Shown: positions 34,428 to 42,648 of the stretch, piece by piece | How the letters are laid out: every line of letters begins with the position of its first letter | Numbering within the stretch: the first letter of the stretch is position 1 | Source of the DNA: Kribbella kalugense | GTDB taxonomy: Bacteria > Actinomycetota > Actinomycetes > Propionibacteriales > Kribbellaceae | DNA length: 64,000 bases | Direction of reading: 5' to 3' | Assembly (NCBI RefSeq): GCF_004365875.1 | Contig: NZ_SODF01000003.1 | Span: forward strand, 543,763-607,762 | Notes under the pieces: model-generated | What the model saw: the letters and a program-made list of their open reading frames with translations, nothing else | Databases searched by the model: none | What the model was told of the DNA's origin: nothing | Position numbers and translations under genes: made by a program

Positions 34428-35397
34428 TGACTACCTTGGCCCGGGCGTGCCCGGATTCGAGGTGCCTGATGGCATCGGCCGTGGCTGCCAGCGGATAGGT
34501 CCGATCGACCACCGGGTCGAGCTTGCCGCTCTCAGCGAGGTCGCGCAGCGTCGCCAGGCTGTCCTTGCTGATCACCGCGGTGAGCAGCTTGAGCTGCTGC
34601 GAGACGAAGGGAGCCGACAGCTTCGCCCTGACGATCAGACCGACCGGACCGAAGAAGCTGCCACCACTGAACAGTCCGCCACCGGACAGGACGAGGGTGC
34701 CACGGCGGACCAGCGGTCGCCGGAGGGCAGTCAATGACCGATTGCCGACGAGATCGAGCAGTACGTCGTACTTGCGGTCGGAGCGGCTGAAGTCGGACTT
34801 GGTGTAGTCGATGACCTCGTCGGCACCGAGAGATCGGACGAACTCGACGTTGCGGGTGCTGCACACACCGGTCACCTCGGCGCCCATCGCCTTGGCGATC
34901 TGGACGGTGAAGCTGCCGACTCCGCCCGAGGCTCCGTTGATCAGGATCCGCTGCCCTGGTTGGACGTTCGCGACATCGCGCAGGCCGATCAGGGCGGTGT
35001 TGGCGGCCAGCGGGATTGCGGCTGCCTGCTCGTAGGTCAGGTTGGCCGGCTTCACCGCGACCCGGTTCATTGGGACGACCAAGTATTCGGCGAAGGCTCG
35101 GGGCGCTTCGCCGTACACGTCGTCGCCGACCTTTAGCTCGGTCACCGACGATCCGACGGCTTCCACTCGGCCGGCGAAGTCGGTGCCGGCAGTGGTGACG
35201 TTGGGGCGGCGCAGGCCGAGGTCGGCCGATGGGCGGGCGATGTAGGGGTCGCCTCGCAGGACGTGCCAGTCGCGGGCGTTGACGGAGGCGGCGTACACGC
35301 GCACGAGCACCTCACCGTCCCCCGGCGTCGGCTGGTCGATGTCGGTGAACTCCAGGACGTCGGGTGATCCGTACCGACGCTGAACGATGGCCTTCAT
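34417..35397 (-). CDS. Zinc-independent MDR family NAD(P)-dependent quinone/alkenal oxidoreductase
   Basis: A 326-residue medium-chain dehydrogenase/reductase. The N-terminal GroES-like domain has VRVYAASVNARDWHVLRGDP and GTDFAGRVEAVG; the Rossmann domain starts ILINGASGGVGSFTVQIAKAMGAEV. The structural and catalytic zinc cysteines of alcohol dehydrogenases are absent, fitting quinone oxidoreductase/enoyl reductase types. GAGGGGG lies four bases before the ATG. Two perfect CTTACG-type palindromes lie just upstream and the TetR gene that probably binds them is immediately upstream in the same direction, so the enzyme is likely induced by a toxic electrophile or quinone. Confidence 0.93.
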   Translation of the reverse strand: MKAIVQRRYGSPDVLEFTDIDQPTPGDGEVLVRVYAASVNARDWHVLRGDPYIARPSADLGLRRPNVTTAGTDFAGRVEAVGSSVTELKVGDDVYGEAPRAFAEYLVVPMNRVAVKPANLTYEQAAAIPLAANTALIGLRDVANVQPGQRILINGASGGVGSFTVQIAKAMGAEVTGVCSTRNVEFVRSLGADEVIDYTKSDFSRSDRKYDVLLDLVGNRSLTALRRPLVRRGTLVLSGGGLFSGGSFFGPVGLIVRAKLSAPFVSQQLKLLTAVISKDSLATLRDLAESGKLDPVVDRTYPLAATADAIRHLESGHARAKVVITV

Positions 35398-35406
35398 GCC
35401 GCCCCC

Positions 35407-35451
35407 TCTTACGTTGTGAGTCTTACGCCGTAAGGCTGACTTACGGCGTAA
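35407..35451. promoter_or_regulatory. TetR operator array upstream of the oxidoreductase gene
   Basis: Two 13-base palindromes, CTTACGCCGTAAG (35421-35433) and CTTACGGCGTAAG (35439-35451), are 18 bases apart centre to centre, with a third degenerate copy (CTTACGTTGTGAG) at 35407-35419, also about one and a half helical turns away. They fill the 84-bp gap between the TetR stop and the oxidoreductase start. Confidence 0.85.
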
Positions 35452-35481
35452 GAAACGTCAAGGGCTCAGCGCGGCCGGGAT

Positions 35482-36153
35482 CTAGCGCAGCCGGTCGAGG
35501 CCGTCGAGGATCAGGTCGAGAGAGAACTCGAACTCGGCCTGGTCGTCGCACCAGCCCAGGGTCGAGTCCGGGTCGTCGTGGGCGACCTCGGACAGCATGC
35601 CGACCAGATTCGGGACCTGATCGGCCAGGTCCGCGAGCATCCGGTCGGGCACGGCGCCGGCCCCGGCGGACGGATCGAACAGCTCCTGGGAGAAGCCGAG
35701 CGCGCGGCTGCCGAGCGCGTGCAGCCCGTGGTGGGCGAGGTCGTAGGACAAGCCGCCGGTGTGCATCAACCCGACCAGCCGGTCGTGATAGACGACCACG
35801 GCCGGACTCGTCCGGGTCTCGAACAACTGCGGGGCCCACGGGTGCCGCAGCATGACTTCCCGCGCCAGCAGGATCCGTCGGCGCGTCGCCTGCTTCCAAT
35901 CGGCCGCCGGGAGGTCGATCTGGTCGACGGCGTCGTTGATCTCGGTCATCACCAGCTCGACGATTCCGTCGAGCAGGGCTGCCTTGTTGGCCACGTGGTA
36001 GTACAACGACATCGCCTCGGCGCCGAGCGCGACGCCGATCCGGCGCATCGTCATGGACTCAAGCCCGTCGGCGTCGGCGATCGCGACGGCGGCCTGGAGC
36101 ACCCGGTCCCGGCTGAGCGGGATCCGCGGCTCGGAGTTCGCCTGCATCGCCAC
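35482..36153 (-). CDS. TetR/AcrR family repressor with TetR_C domain
   Basis: A 223-residue repressor. The helix-turn-helix is RVLQAAVAIADADGLESMTMRRIGVALGAEAMSLYYHVANK in segments typical of TetR_C-domain regulators (MSLYYHV). The C-terminal domain includes RHPWAPQLFETRTSPAVVVYHDRLVGLMHTGGLS. The GTG at 36153 has GGAAGG seven bases upstream. A likely autoregulatory operator (36178-36190) lies just upstream and matching palindromes lie between this gene and the oxidoreductase, so it probably controls both. The effector is unknown. Confidence 0.92.
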   Translation of the reverse strand: MAMQANSEPRIPLSRDRVLQAAVAIADADGLESMTMRRIGVALGAEAMSLYYHVANKAALLDGIVELVMTEINDAVDQIDLPAADWKQATRRRILLAREVMLRHPWAPQLFETRTSPAVVVYHDRLVGLMHTGGLSYDLAHHGLHALGSRALGFSQELFDPSAGAGAVPDRMLADLADQVPNLVGMLSEVAHDDPDSTLGWCDDQAEFEFSLDLILDGLDRLR

Positions 36154-36177
36154 GTCTTCACCTTCCTCCGCTGGGTT

Positions 36178-36190
36178 CGTACAGCGTAAG
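36178..36190. promoter_or_regulatory. Probable autoregulatory TetR operator
   Basis: CGTACAGCGTAAG matches the CTTACGGCGTAAG palindrome of the downstream array at 11 of 13 positions, 25 bases before the TetR GTG. Confidence 0.6.
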
Positions 36191-36195
36191 GCAGG

Positions 36196-36756
36196 TTACC
36201 TGCGCCAGACCTCGGCGGTGGTGAGGAAGGCGGACGAGCCGGGCTTGGCGGGTGAACCGTCGACCTGGACGAAGCCTGGGACAGACGCGCCGCCGATCGA
36301 GACCGTGGCGGACCGGACCGGCGCGATCACCAGGCTGAGGCTGTGGTTTCCCTCGGCGAGCTGGAAGTTGTCGGTCGCGAACAGCCGTCGATCGAGTACG
36401 CCGCTCATCTCGATCTGGATGTCGGCCGCCTTCGCACTGAGTCCGTCGGCCAGGTTCATCGAGACCTGGACCAGGTCCCGCTCGACGGCCGGCTCGTGCC
36501 ACGGCAGCCCTTGGACCTCGAGGAACGAACGGACGAAGTACCGCTCCAGCCAAGAGGCCAGATCGACGTCCTCGGACACCACCCGGACGATCCCGTCGAA
36601 CCAGAGCACGACCGCCGTACCCGGGCCGCGGATGGACCAGTCGACCATCCAGATCGAGGCGTACGCCGTCACCTTGCCGTGCTCGTCGAACAGCCGGAGG
36701 CCAGGATTCGCTCCCGCCAGGATGATCCGGCGGTTGCTGACCGACGACTTGGACAT
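36196..36756 (-). CDS. Protein of unknown function
   Basis: A 186-residue soluble protein, no family recognised. It has an all-beta look: RRIILAGANPGLRLFDEHGKVTAY, WSIRGPGTAVVLWFDGIVRVV, then VERDLVQVSMNLADGLSAKAADIQIEMSGVLDRRLF. Aromatic and hydrophobic residues alternate as in a beta sandwich. The ATG at 36756 is chosen because longer versions add an Arg/Ser-rich stretch of low coding quality. It follows the glycosyltransferase gene by 109 bases and precedes the TetR gene; cotranscription is possible. It could be a secondary-metabolism or storage protein, but nothing fixes a role. Confidence 0.6.
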   Translation of the reverse strand: MSKSSVSNRRIILAGANPGLRLFDEHGKVTAYASIWMVDWSIRGPGTAVVLWFDGIVRVVSEDVDLASWLERYFVRSFLEVQGLPWHEPAVERDLVQVSMNLADGLSAKAADIQIEMSGVLDRRLFATDNFQLAEGNHSLSLVIAPVRSATVSIGGASVPGFVQVDGSPAKPGSSAFLTTAEVWRR

Positions 36757-36865
36757 GAGGGAGGGCACTTCCGGGAGGGGGCCGAAGATCCTTGATTGTC
36801 TCAGGCTCCGGCTCGGATGCAACGCAAACGCCCGAAAGCTTGACTCGGATATGCCTGGGCGGTCG

Positions 36866-37891
36866 CTATTCGTGACCGTCGGGCCGCCACGGATGGGCTC
36901 GCTCGGCTGCTGCGATCGGATCATCGGGCCAGACGATCGGGTGGGTTGCAGTACCGGCGCGGCTCGGCAAGGCTTGTGCCGATTCGACCGCGGCCAGTAG
37001 GGCTTTGAAGGTCACTGCCGGTGAGTAGCGCTCTTTGATCCAGTCCCGCGCGGCCCGGCGTACTGGATCTTCTGCTGGTACGTCGACCAGCTCGAGCGCC
37101 TGATCTGCGAGCAGATGTGGTCGTGCGTCATCGATCCGCCAGGTCCCGGGGGCTTCGAACAACTCCTCGCCGCCACCCGCGGGGTAACCGACGACCAGGC
37201 AACCGGCGGCGAGTGCTTCCGCGACTGGCAGGCCGAATCCTTCGGAGATGCCGAGTGCGACGAACACAGAGGTCTGGCCGAGCGCCTCGACTACCTGGCT
37301 CTCTTTGAGCTCCGCGAGTACGGCCAGGTCGACTCGGTCGGCCCGCGGATCGTTCCGTAGCAGGCGTTCCAGCACTGCGGCTTCGAGCGGGCGTCGCCGT
37401 GGCATCCAGGCGATCTGCCGGGTCCGCGAGGGACCGGGCTTGAACAACTCGGTGTCGATCGGATTGGGCACCAGGTGGACCGGCAGCTGCGGGTGCAGAC
37501 GGCCGAGCACGTCATGGCTTTCCTGCGAGACCGCCCAGACCTCCGGGGCCGGATCCCAGCCCGGATACCCGGTGGTGTCTCGCCAGGACCAGAAGGTCAG
37601 GAAGTGGTTCTGGTTGAAGATGACTTTCCGTACGCCGGGCGCGGGATCCACCCCGGGCAACAGATACAGCTCCGGGACGACGAGGAGGTCGTCGGCGCCG
37701 AGTTCGAGCTGATCGTTGCCGAGGATCGGCGCGGTCGTCTCGAACCACGGCAGCCGGTAGCCCGGCGTACGGAACCACAGTGCGGCGTCGATTCCCGCCG
37801 TACGAAGTAGCTCAACGTGGCGTGCTTGGACCCGGATCCCGCCGCCGGGAGAGTCCGGCTCCTTGACGGCGTAGATGACCCGCGGGCTCAG
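36866..37891 (-). CDS. GT4-type glycosyltransferase, probable CTG start
   Basis: A 341-residue GT-B glycosyltransferase. The acceptor half opens VIYAVKEPDSPGGGIRVQARH; the donor half has the hinge HLVPNPIDTELF and the EX7E motif GISEGFGLPVAEALAAG (two Glu for nucleotide sugar binding), then a C-terminal RYSPAVTFKALLAAVESA. In frame, upstream of the conserved start there is no ATG, GTG or TTG before a stop; the only candidate is CTG at 37891, which overlaps the pcrA TGA (CTGA) and has GGAG five bases upstream. Starting at the first canonical codon (TTG 37660) would remove most of the acceptor domain. Acceptor unknown; cell envelope glycan or trehalose-type glycoside synthesis are options. Confidence 0.8.
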   Translation of the reverse strand: MSPRVIYAVKEPDSPGGGIRVQARHVELLRTAGIDAALWFRTPGYRLPWFETTAPILGNDQLELGADDLLVVPELYLLPGVDPAPGVRKVIFNQNHFLTFWSWRDTTGYPGWDPAPEVWAVSQESHDVLGRLHPQLPVHLVPNPIDTELFKPGPSRTRQIAWMPRRRPLEAAVLERLLRNDPRADRVDLAVLAELKESQVVEALGQTSVFVALGISEGFGLPVAEALAAGCLVVGYPAGGGEELFEAPGTWRIDDARPHLLADQALELVDVPAEDPVRRAARDWIKERYSPAVTFKALLAAVESAQALPSRAGTATHPIVWPDDPIAAAERAHPWRPDGHE

Positions 37892-40206
37892 ATCTTCTCC
37901 ACCGGCGCGTAGCGGAGCAGCAACCGCTTGACTCCTTCAGAGCCGAAGTCGATGTCTGCTTGAGCCTGCTGGCCCTCGCCGCGGACCACGACGACCGTGC
38001 CCATGCCGAAGCTGTCGTGGACCACGCGGTCGCCTGGGTTGAGGTTGATCAGCGGTTTGTCGGAGGCCGTCCGGCGAGCCGGCTCGTATCGGCTCGGGAT
38101 GCCGCTGCCGCGGACCGTCCCGGTGCCGGACCAGCGGGTGATCGCGGACTCGTCGCGCCGCCAGTCGAGCAGCTCGGCCGGGAGCTCTTCCAGGAACCGT
38201 GACGGTGGGTTGTGCTGCGGAGCGCCGTACGACGAACGCACTGCGGCCCTCGAGAGCGCCAGCCGCTGACGGGCTCGGGTGATGCCGACGTACGCGAGCC
38301 GGCGCTCCTCCTCGAGCTCCTTCAGGTCGGTCAGCGACCGCGAGTGCGGGAAGACGCCGTCCTCCATCCCGGTCAGGAACACCACCGGGAACTCCAGGCC
38401 CTTCGCGGTGTGCAAGGTCATCAACGTAACCACGCCACCGTCGTCGGCCGCGTCCGGGATCTGGTCCGCGTCGGCGACCAACGCGACCCGCTCGAGGAAC
38501 GCCTGCAGGTCGGCGGGCTCGCCGGCCGCGGTCCGTTCCTCGACGAACTCACGGGCCACCGAGATGAACTCGTCCAGGTTTTCCAGCCGGGTCTCGTCCT
38601 GCGGATCCGGTGACTTCTGCAGCTCTTCGTAGTACCCGGAGCGATGCAGTGCGACGTCGAGGATGTCGTCCGGAGGAGCGCCCGAGTCGACCATCGCGGT
38701 CAGCTCGTCGACGATGTCGATGAAGCCCTGGACCGCATTCGCCGAACGCGATGCCATCGCCGGTGCGTCCTCGGCCCGTCGCAGCGCGGCCGCGAACGAG
38801 ATCCGGTCTCGCGCCGCCAGCGCCTCGATCGCGGCCTCGGCGCGGTCGCCGATCCCGCGCTTGGGCACGTTCAGGATCCGGCGCAGCGAGACGGTGTCCT
38901 CGGGGTTGGTCAGGATGCGCAGGTACGCGAGCGCGTCGCGGACCTCCTTGCGCTCGTAGAACCGGACGCCGCCGACCACCTTGTACGGATGGCCGGTCCG
39001 GATGAAGACCTCTTCGAACACTCGCGACTGCGCGTTGGTCCGGTAGAAGACGGCGACGTCCGACGGCTTCACCTTGTCGGCGTCGGCCAGCCGGTCGATC
39101 TCGTCGGCGACGAACTGCGCCTCGTCATGCTCGTTGTCGGCGACATACACCGCGATCTGCTCGCCCTGGCCCTGGTCGGACCAGAGGTTCTTCGCCATCC
39201 GGCCCTCGTTGCGGCTGATCACCGCGTTGGCCGCGGTCAGGATGGTCTGGGTGGAGCGGTAGTTCTGCTCGAGCAGGATCGTCTCGGCGCCGGCAAAGTC
39301 CTCCTCGAAGGCGAGGATGTTGCGGATCGTCGCACCGCGGAACGCGTAGATCGACTGGTCGGAGTCGCCCACCACCATCAGCTCGGCCGGCGGCACGGCC
39401 GGACCGTCCTTGCCGTCCGCATCTTCACCACAGAGCTCGCGGATCAGCGTGTACTGCGCGTGGTTGGTGTCCTGGTACTCGTCGACGAGCACGTGACGGA
39501 AACGACGGCGGTAGTACTCACGGACTTCCGGGAAGGCCTGCAGCAGGTTGACCGTGGTCATCAGCAGGTCGTCGAAGTCGAGCGCGTTCGCCTGGGCCAG
39601 CCGCTCCTGGTACGTCCGGTAGCACTCGGCGTACGTCTCCTCGAGATGGTTCTCGGCCTTCGACGCGGCCGTCTCGTGGTCGATCAGCTCGTTCTTCTGG
39701 GTGCTGATCCAGTTCAGCACGGCGCGCGGGTTGTAGCGCTTGACGTCCAGGTCGAGCTCGCGGCAGACCAGCGTCATCAGCCGCCGCGAGTCGGTGTCGT
39801 CGTAGATCGAGAACGTCGAACTGATCCCGAACCGCTTGATGTCGCGGCGCAGGATCCGCACACAGGACGAGTGGAAGGTGGAGACCCACATCAGCTTCGC
39901 CCGCGGGCCGACCAGCTCCACCACCCGCTCGCGCATCTCGGCGGCGGCCTTGTTGGTGAAGGTGATCGCCAGGATCGACCCGGGGTGCGCGTCACGGGCC
40001 GCCAGCAGGTAGGCGATCCGCCGGGTCAGCACCCGGGTCTTGCCCGAGCCGGCGCCGGCCACCACCAGCAGCGGTTTGCCGGCGTGCACCACAGCCGCGC
40101 GCTGCTGCGGGTTGAGCCCTTCCAGCAGCGCATCCGGATCGGTCCGATGCTTCTTGGGCTCCTCCAGCGGCACCGGGAGCTCATCAGGCGAGAACAAAGT
40201 GGTCAT
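37888..40206 (-). CDS. pcrA: ATP-dependent DNA helicase PcrA/UvrD1
   Basis: A 772-residue superfamily 1A 3'-5' helicase in DNA repair and replication-fork processing. Motifs in order: Q motif (GLNPQQRAAV), Walker A GAGSGKTRVLTRRIAYLL with Lys56, Ia TFTNKAAAEMRERV, II VDEYQDTNHAQY, III VVGDSDQSIYAFRGA, IV LLEQNYRST, V LMTLHTAKGLEFPVVF and VI YVGITRARQRLALSRA. The C-terminal Tudor-like RNA polymerase-binding region GDRVVHDSFGMGTVV is present. The ATG at 40206 gives the usual actinobacterial N-terminus; a longer in-frame reading antisense to the clpP gene is rejected. Divergent from the clpP pair. Confidence 0.97.
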   Translation of the reverse strand: MTTLFSPDELPVPLEEPKKHRTDPDALLEGLNPQQRAAVVHAGKPLLVVAGAGSGKTRVLTRRIAYLLAARDAHPGSILAITFTNKAAAEMRERVVELVGPRAKLMWVSTFHSSCVRILRRDIKRFGISSTFSIYDDTDSRRLMTLVCRELDLDVKRYNPRAVLNWISTQKNELIDHETAASKAENHLEETYAECYRTYQERLAQANALDFDDLLMTTVNLLQAFPEVREYYRRRFRHVLVDEYQDTNHAQYTLIRELCGEDADGKDGPAVPPAELMVVGDSDQSIYAFRGATIRNILAFEEDFAGAETILLEQNYRSTQTILTAANAVISRNEGRMAKNLWSDQGQGEQIAVYVADNEHDEAQFVADEIDRLADADKVKPSDVAVFYRTNAQSRVFEEVFIRTGHPYKVVGGVRFYERKEVRDALAYLRILTNPEDTVSLRRILNVPKRGIGDRAEAAIEALAARDRISFAAALRRAEDAPAMASRSANAVQGFIDIVDELTAMVDSGAPPDDILDVALHRSGYYEELQKSPDPQDETRLENLDEFISVAREFVEERTAAGEPADLQAFLERVALVADADQIPDAADDGGVVTLMTLHTAKGLEFPVVFLTGMEDGVFPHSRSLTDLKELEEERRLAYVGITRARQRLALSRAAVRSSYGAPQHNPPSRFLEELPAELLDWRRDESAITRWSGTGTVRGSGIPSRYEPARRTASDKPLINLNPGDRVVHDSFGMGTVVVVRGEGQQAQADIDFGSEGVKRLLLRYAPVEKI

Positions 40207-40336
40207 CACCAAACACCTTAGGCGCTCCCCCCGACAGTTACCGAAAACCCGGTCAGCCGAGCCGGTTTGCTGTGGGCAGAGTTGCCGTGAGCAGAAAAGG
40301 TGGGATCGGGGGCGGGGGCCGGTCAGGGTGGGTGGC

Positions 40337-40933
40337 ATGGCAGAAGACATGAAACCTCCGATGTTCAACGAGACCGCTCGGCAGCGGTTGCTCGGGCAGC
40401 GGATCGTCGTCCTGGACCAGGTCCTCGACGACGACATCGGGACCCTGCTGGCCACCCAGCTCATGACGCTGGCGGCCGAGGACCCTGATACCGACATCGC
40501 GTTCTGGATCCACTCGCCCGGCGGCTCGGTGCCGTCGATGCTCGCGATCCGGGACGCGATGCGGCTGGTCCCGTGCGACGTGTCGACGCTGGCGATCGGG
40601 CTGGCCTGCAGCGCCGGCCAGTTCCTGCTGTCGGCCGGTACGCCGGGCAAGCGCTATGCCCTGCGGCACGCACGCATCTTGATGCACCAGGGCTCGGCTG
40701 GGATCGGCGGATCGGCGGCCGAGATCGAGATCCAGGCCAACGACCTGCGGCACATCCGCGACACCGTGCTCGGGCTGATCGCCGAGGACACCGGGCAGCC
40801 GTTCGACGTCGTCCACGAGGACTCGCGGCACGACCACTGGTACACCGCCGAACAGGCCCGTGAGTACGGCTTCATCGACCACATCGTCGAGTCCTTCGAC
40901 CAGGTGATGCCCGCGAGGAAGGCGGCAGCATGA
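40337..40933 (+). CDS. clpP: ClpP family protease subunit (first of pair)
   Basis: A 198-residue ClpP with complete triad: Ser92 in LACSAGQFLLSAG, His117 in ILMHQGSAG and Asp166 in DSRHDHWYTAEQA. The oxyanion SPGGSVPSM strand is present. The N-terminal region lacks a long propeptide. The second subunit starts within its stop codon (ATGA), so they form one operon and probably one heteromeric barrel. Streptomyces clpP3-clpP4, controlled by PopR, is the nearest arrangement known to me; here no PopR gene and no TCTGCC/GGCAGA palindrome is seen upstream. ATG at 40337 follows GGGTGGGTGGC; an ATG four codons later is possible. Confidence 0.9.
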   Translation: MAEDMKPPMFNETARQRLLGQRIVVLDQVLDDDIGTLLATQLMTLAAEDPDTDIAFWIHSPGGSVPSMLAIRDAMRLVPCDVSTLAIGLACSAGQFLLSAGTPGKRYALRHARILMHQGSAGIGGSAAEIEIQANDLRHIRDTVLGLIAEDTGQPFDVVHEDSRHDHWYTAEQAREYGFIDHIVESFDQVMPARKAAA

Positions 40934-41538
40934 GCAGTTACACGATTCCCAATGTGATCGCGCAGAGTCCGCGGGGCGAGCGGATCATGGACGTCTACTC
41001 GCACCTGCTCACCGAGCGGATCATCTACCTCGGTACGGCGATCGACGCCGGCGTGGCGAACGCGTTGATCGCACAGCTGCTGCACTTGGAGGCGGACAGC
41101 GCCGACCGGGAGATCAGCCTGTACATCAACTGCGAGGGCGGCGACATGACCGCGATGCTCGCGATCTACGACACGATGCAGGTGATCCGGTCGCCCATCC
41201 AGACCTTCTGCGTCGGCCAGGCGATCTCGGCCGGGGCTGTCCTGCTAGCTGCGGGTACGCCGGGACGTCGCGCCGTACTGCCGCACGCCAGGGTCGTGCT
41301 GCACCAGGCGGCTGCACGAGGTCAAGGCACCATCCCGGACCTGATCCTGCAGGCCGACGAGGTGGTCCGGGTGCGTGGACAGGTCGAGGAGATCCTGGCG
41401 CGTCACACCGGGCAGACGGTCGAGCAGCTGCGGCACGACACCGACCGGGACCACGTGCTGACCGCGGAAGCGGCCCGGGACTACGGCCTCGTCGACGAGG
41501 TGATGACCGAGCGCGTGGTGCTCCCGGCCCTCGCCTAG
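40930..41538 (+). CDS. clpP: ClpP family protease subunit (second of pair)
   Basis: A 202-residue ClpP paralogue with triad Ser100 (GQAISAGAVLLAAG), His125 (VLHQAAARG) and Asp174 (TDRDHVLTAEAARDYGLVD). It is closer to the canonical ClpP2-type in the active-site helix than its partner. It overlaps the first subunit by four bases, implying equal translation and a mixed-ring protease using ClpX/ClpC ATPases encoded elsewhere. Its stop shares a CTAG with the convergent serine hydrolase. Confidence 0.92.
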   Translation: MSSYTIPNVIAQSPRGERIMDVYSHLLTERIIYLGTAIDAGVANALIAQLLHLEADSADREISLYINCEGGDMTAMLAIYDTMQVIRSPIQTFCVGQAISAGAVLLAAGTPGRRAVLPHARVVLHQAAARGQGTIPDLILQADEVVRVRGQVEEILARHTGQTVEQLRHDTDRDHVLTAEAARDYGLVDEVMTERVVLPALA

Positions 41539-42605
41539 CCGGCGGCCTCGAGCACCTTGTCAGCCACGGCGGCGTGGTGGGCCAGCTCGACCTGTGGTCG
41601 GCCGACCCGGTTCGTCAGGTACGCGTACGCGATCTGACGGTCCGGGTCGGCCCAGCCGATGCAGCAATTGCTGCCGTTGTGACCAAACGTCCGCGGACTG
41701 CTCAGCGAACCGAGCGACGTCCGTGCCCCCTCGATCCACCGCGGTCCGCCGAGCTGGAACCCTTGCGACCAACGGATCGGCGCCCGCGCGGTCCGGTCGA
41801 GATCACCCTCGCTACTCGGCTCGACGGCGACCGCGAGTGTGTCCGGCCGCAGCAGCCCGCCCTGCAGCAACGCATGGTAGAACGCGGCCAGATCCCGCGC
41901 CGTCGTCGACATCCCAGCAGCAGGTACGACGGCCTCGCGGGTACTGCGCCGATTGACGACGGACTGGAAGAACGGGCCGATCGGACCGGCCGCCCGGACC
42001 TGGACATGCCGGTCCCACTGGTCGACGGGCAGTCCGAGATAGGTATCGGCGACCCCGAGCGGCTCGAGGACTGAACGTCGTACCAGCTCGTCGATCGGGA
42101 GCCCGCTGGAGCGCCGCGCGACCTCGCCGAGGATGAACCCGAACGCCAATGGACTGTACGCGACCGTGCCGATCGGCCAACGAGGCTTGGTCTCCTCGAT
42201 CCGGCGGAGCGAACGACCCCAGTCGGTCATCGCGCGGGCCTCACCGACGTACGTGCCGGCGTGTGTGACGCCGGACCGGTGCCGCAACATCTGACGGACA
42301 GTGATCTCCCGCTTGCCGTTCTGCGCGAACTCCGGCCAGTACGCCGCCACTGCGTCGTCCAGATGCAGCCGGCCGGATTCGACGAGCTGGTGGATCGCGA
42401 CGGCGAGGTACGGCTTGCTCGCGGAGAAGAGCCAGAACAACGCGTCCGGTGCACATCCGAAGGACCGGTCGACCACGACCTGGCCGTTGCGGACGACACA
42501 GAGCTGCGCGATCACGCTGCGGGCCTCGATCAACTCGACCGCCTCTGCCAGCCGGGCCGGGTCGAGGCCTGCGTCCTGCGGATCGCACGTGCCACCGAAC
42601 TCCAT
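41535..42605 (-). CDS. Serine hydrolase (beta-lactamase/esterase fold)
   Basis: A 356-residue member of the class C beta-lactamase/DD-peptidase/esterase fold. The SxxK motif is FSASK (Ser61, Lys64); the Tyr motif reads VAYSPLAFG, with Pro in the usual Asn place of YxN; the third motif is in FGHNGSNCCIG. These features fit the esterase-like EstB group more than true beta-lactamases. No signal peptide is visible, so it is probably cytoplasmic. The ATG at 42605 is preferred to a GTG three codons earlier. Its promoter faces the divergent PIG-L deacetylase gene. Confidence 0.88.
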   Translation of the reverse strand: MEFGGTCDPQDAGLDPARLAEAVELIEARSVIAQLCVVRNGQVVVDRSFGCAPDALFWLFSASKPYLAVAIHQLVESGRLHLDDAVAAYWPEFAQNGKREITVRQMLRHRSGVTHAGTYVGEARAMTDWGRSLRRIEETKPRWPIGTVAYSPLAFGFILGEVARRSSGLPIDELVRRSVLEPLGVADTYLGLPVDQWDRHVQVRAAGPIGPFFQSVVNRRSTREAVVPAAGMSTTARDLAAFYHALLQGGLLRPDTLAVAVEPSSEGDLDRTARAPIRWSQGFQLGGPRWIEGARTSLGSLSSPRTFGHNGSNCCIGWADPDRQIAYAYLTNRVGRPQVELAHHAAVADKVLEAAG

Positions 42606-42648
42606 GAGTCCCACTCTGCCCGTCGGCGCAAGGGGCTAGGGTCGGGGC

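Noticed and set aside
40207..40336. PopR operator (TCTGCC-n3-GGCAGA) for the clpP pair
   Set aside because: Only single GCAGA half-like motifs are present; no palindrome was found in the divergent region.
41535..42605. True beta-lactamase
   Set aside because: The YxN motif has Pro in place of Asn and no signal peptide is present; esterase-like serine hydrolase fits better.
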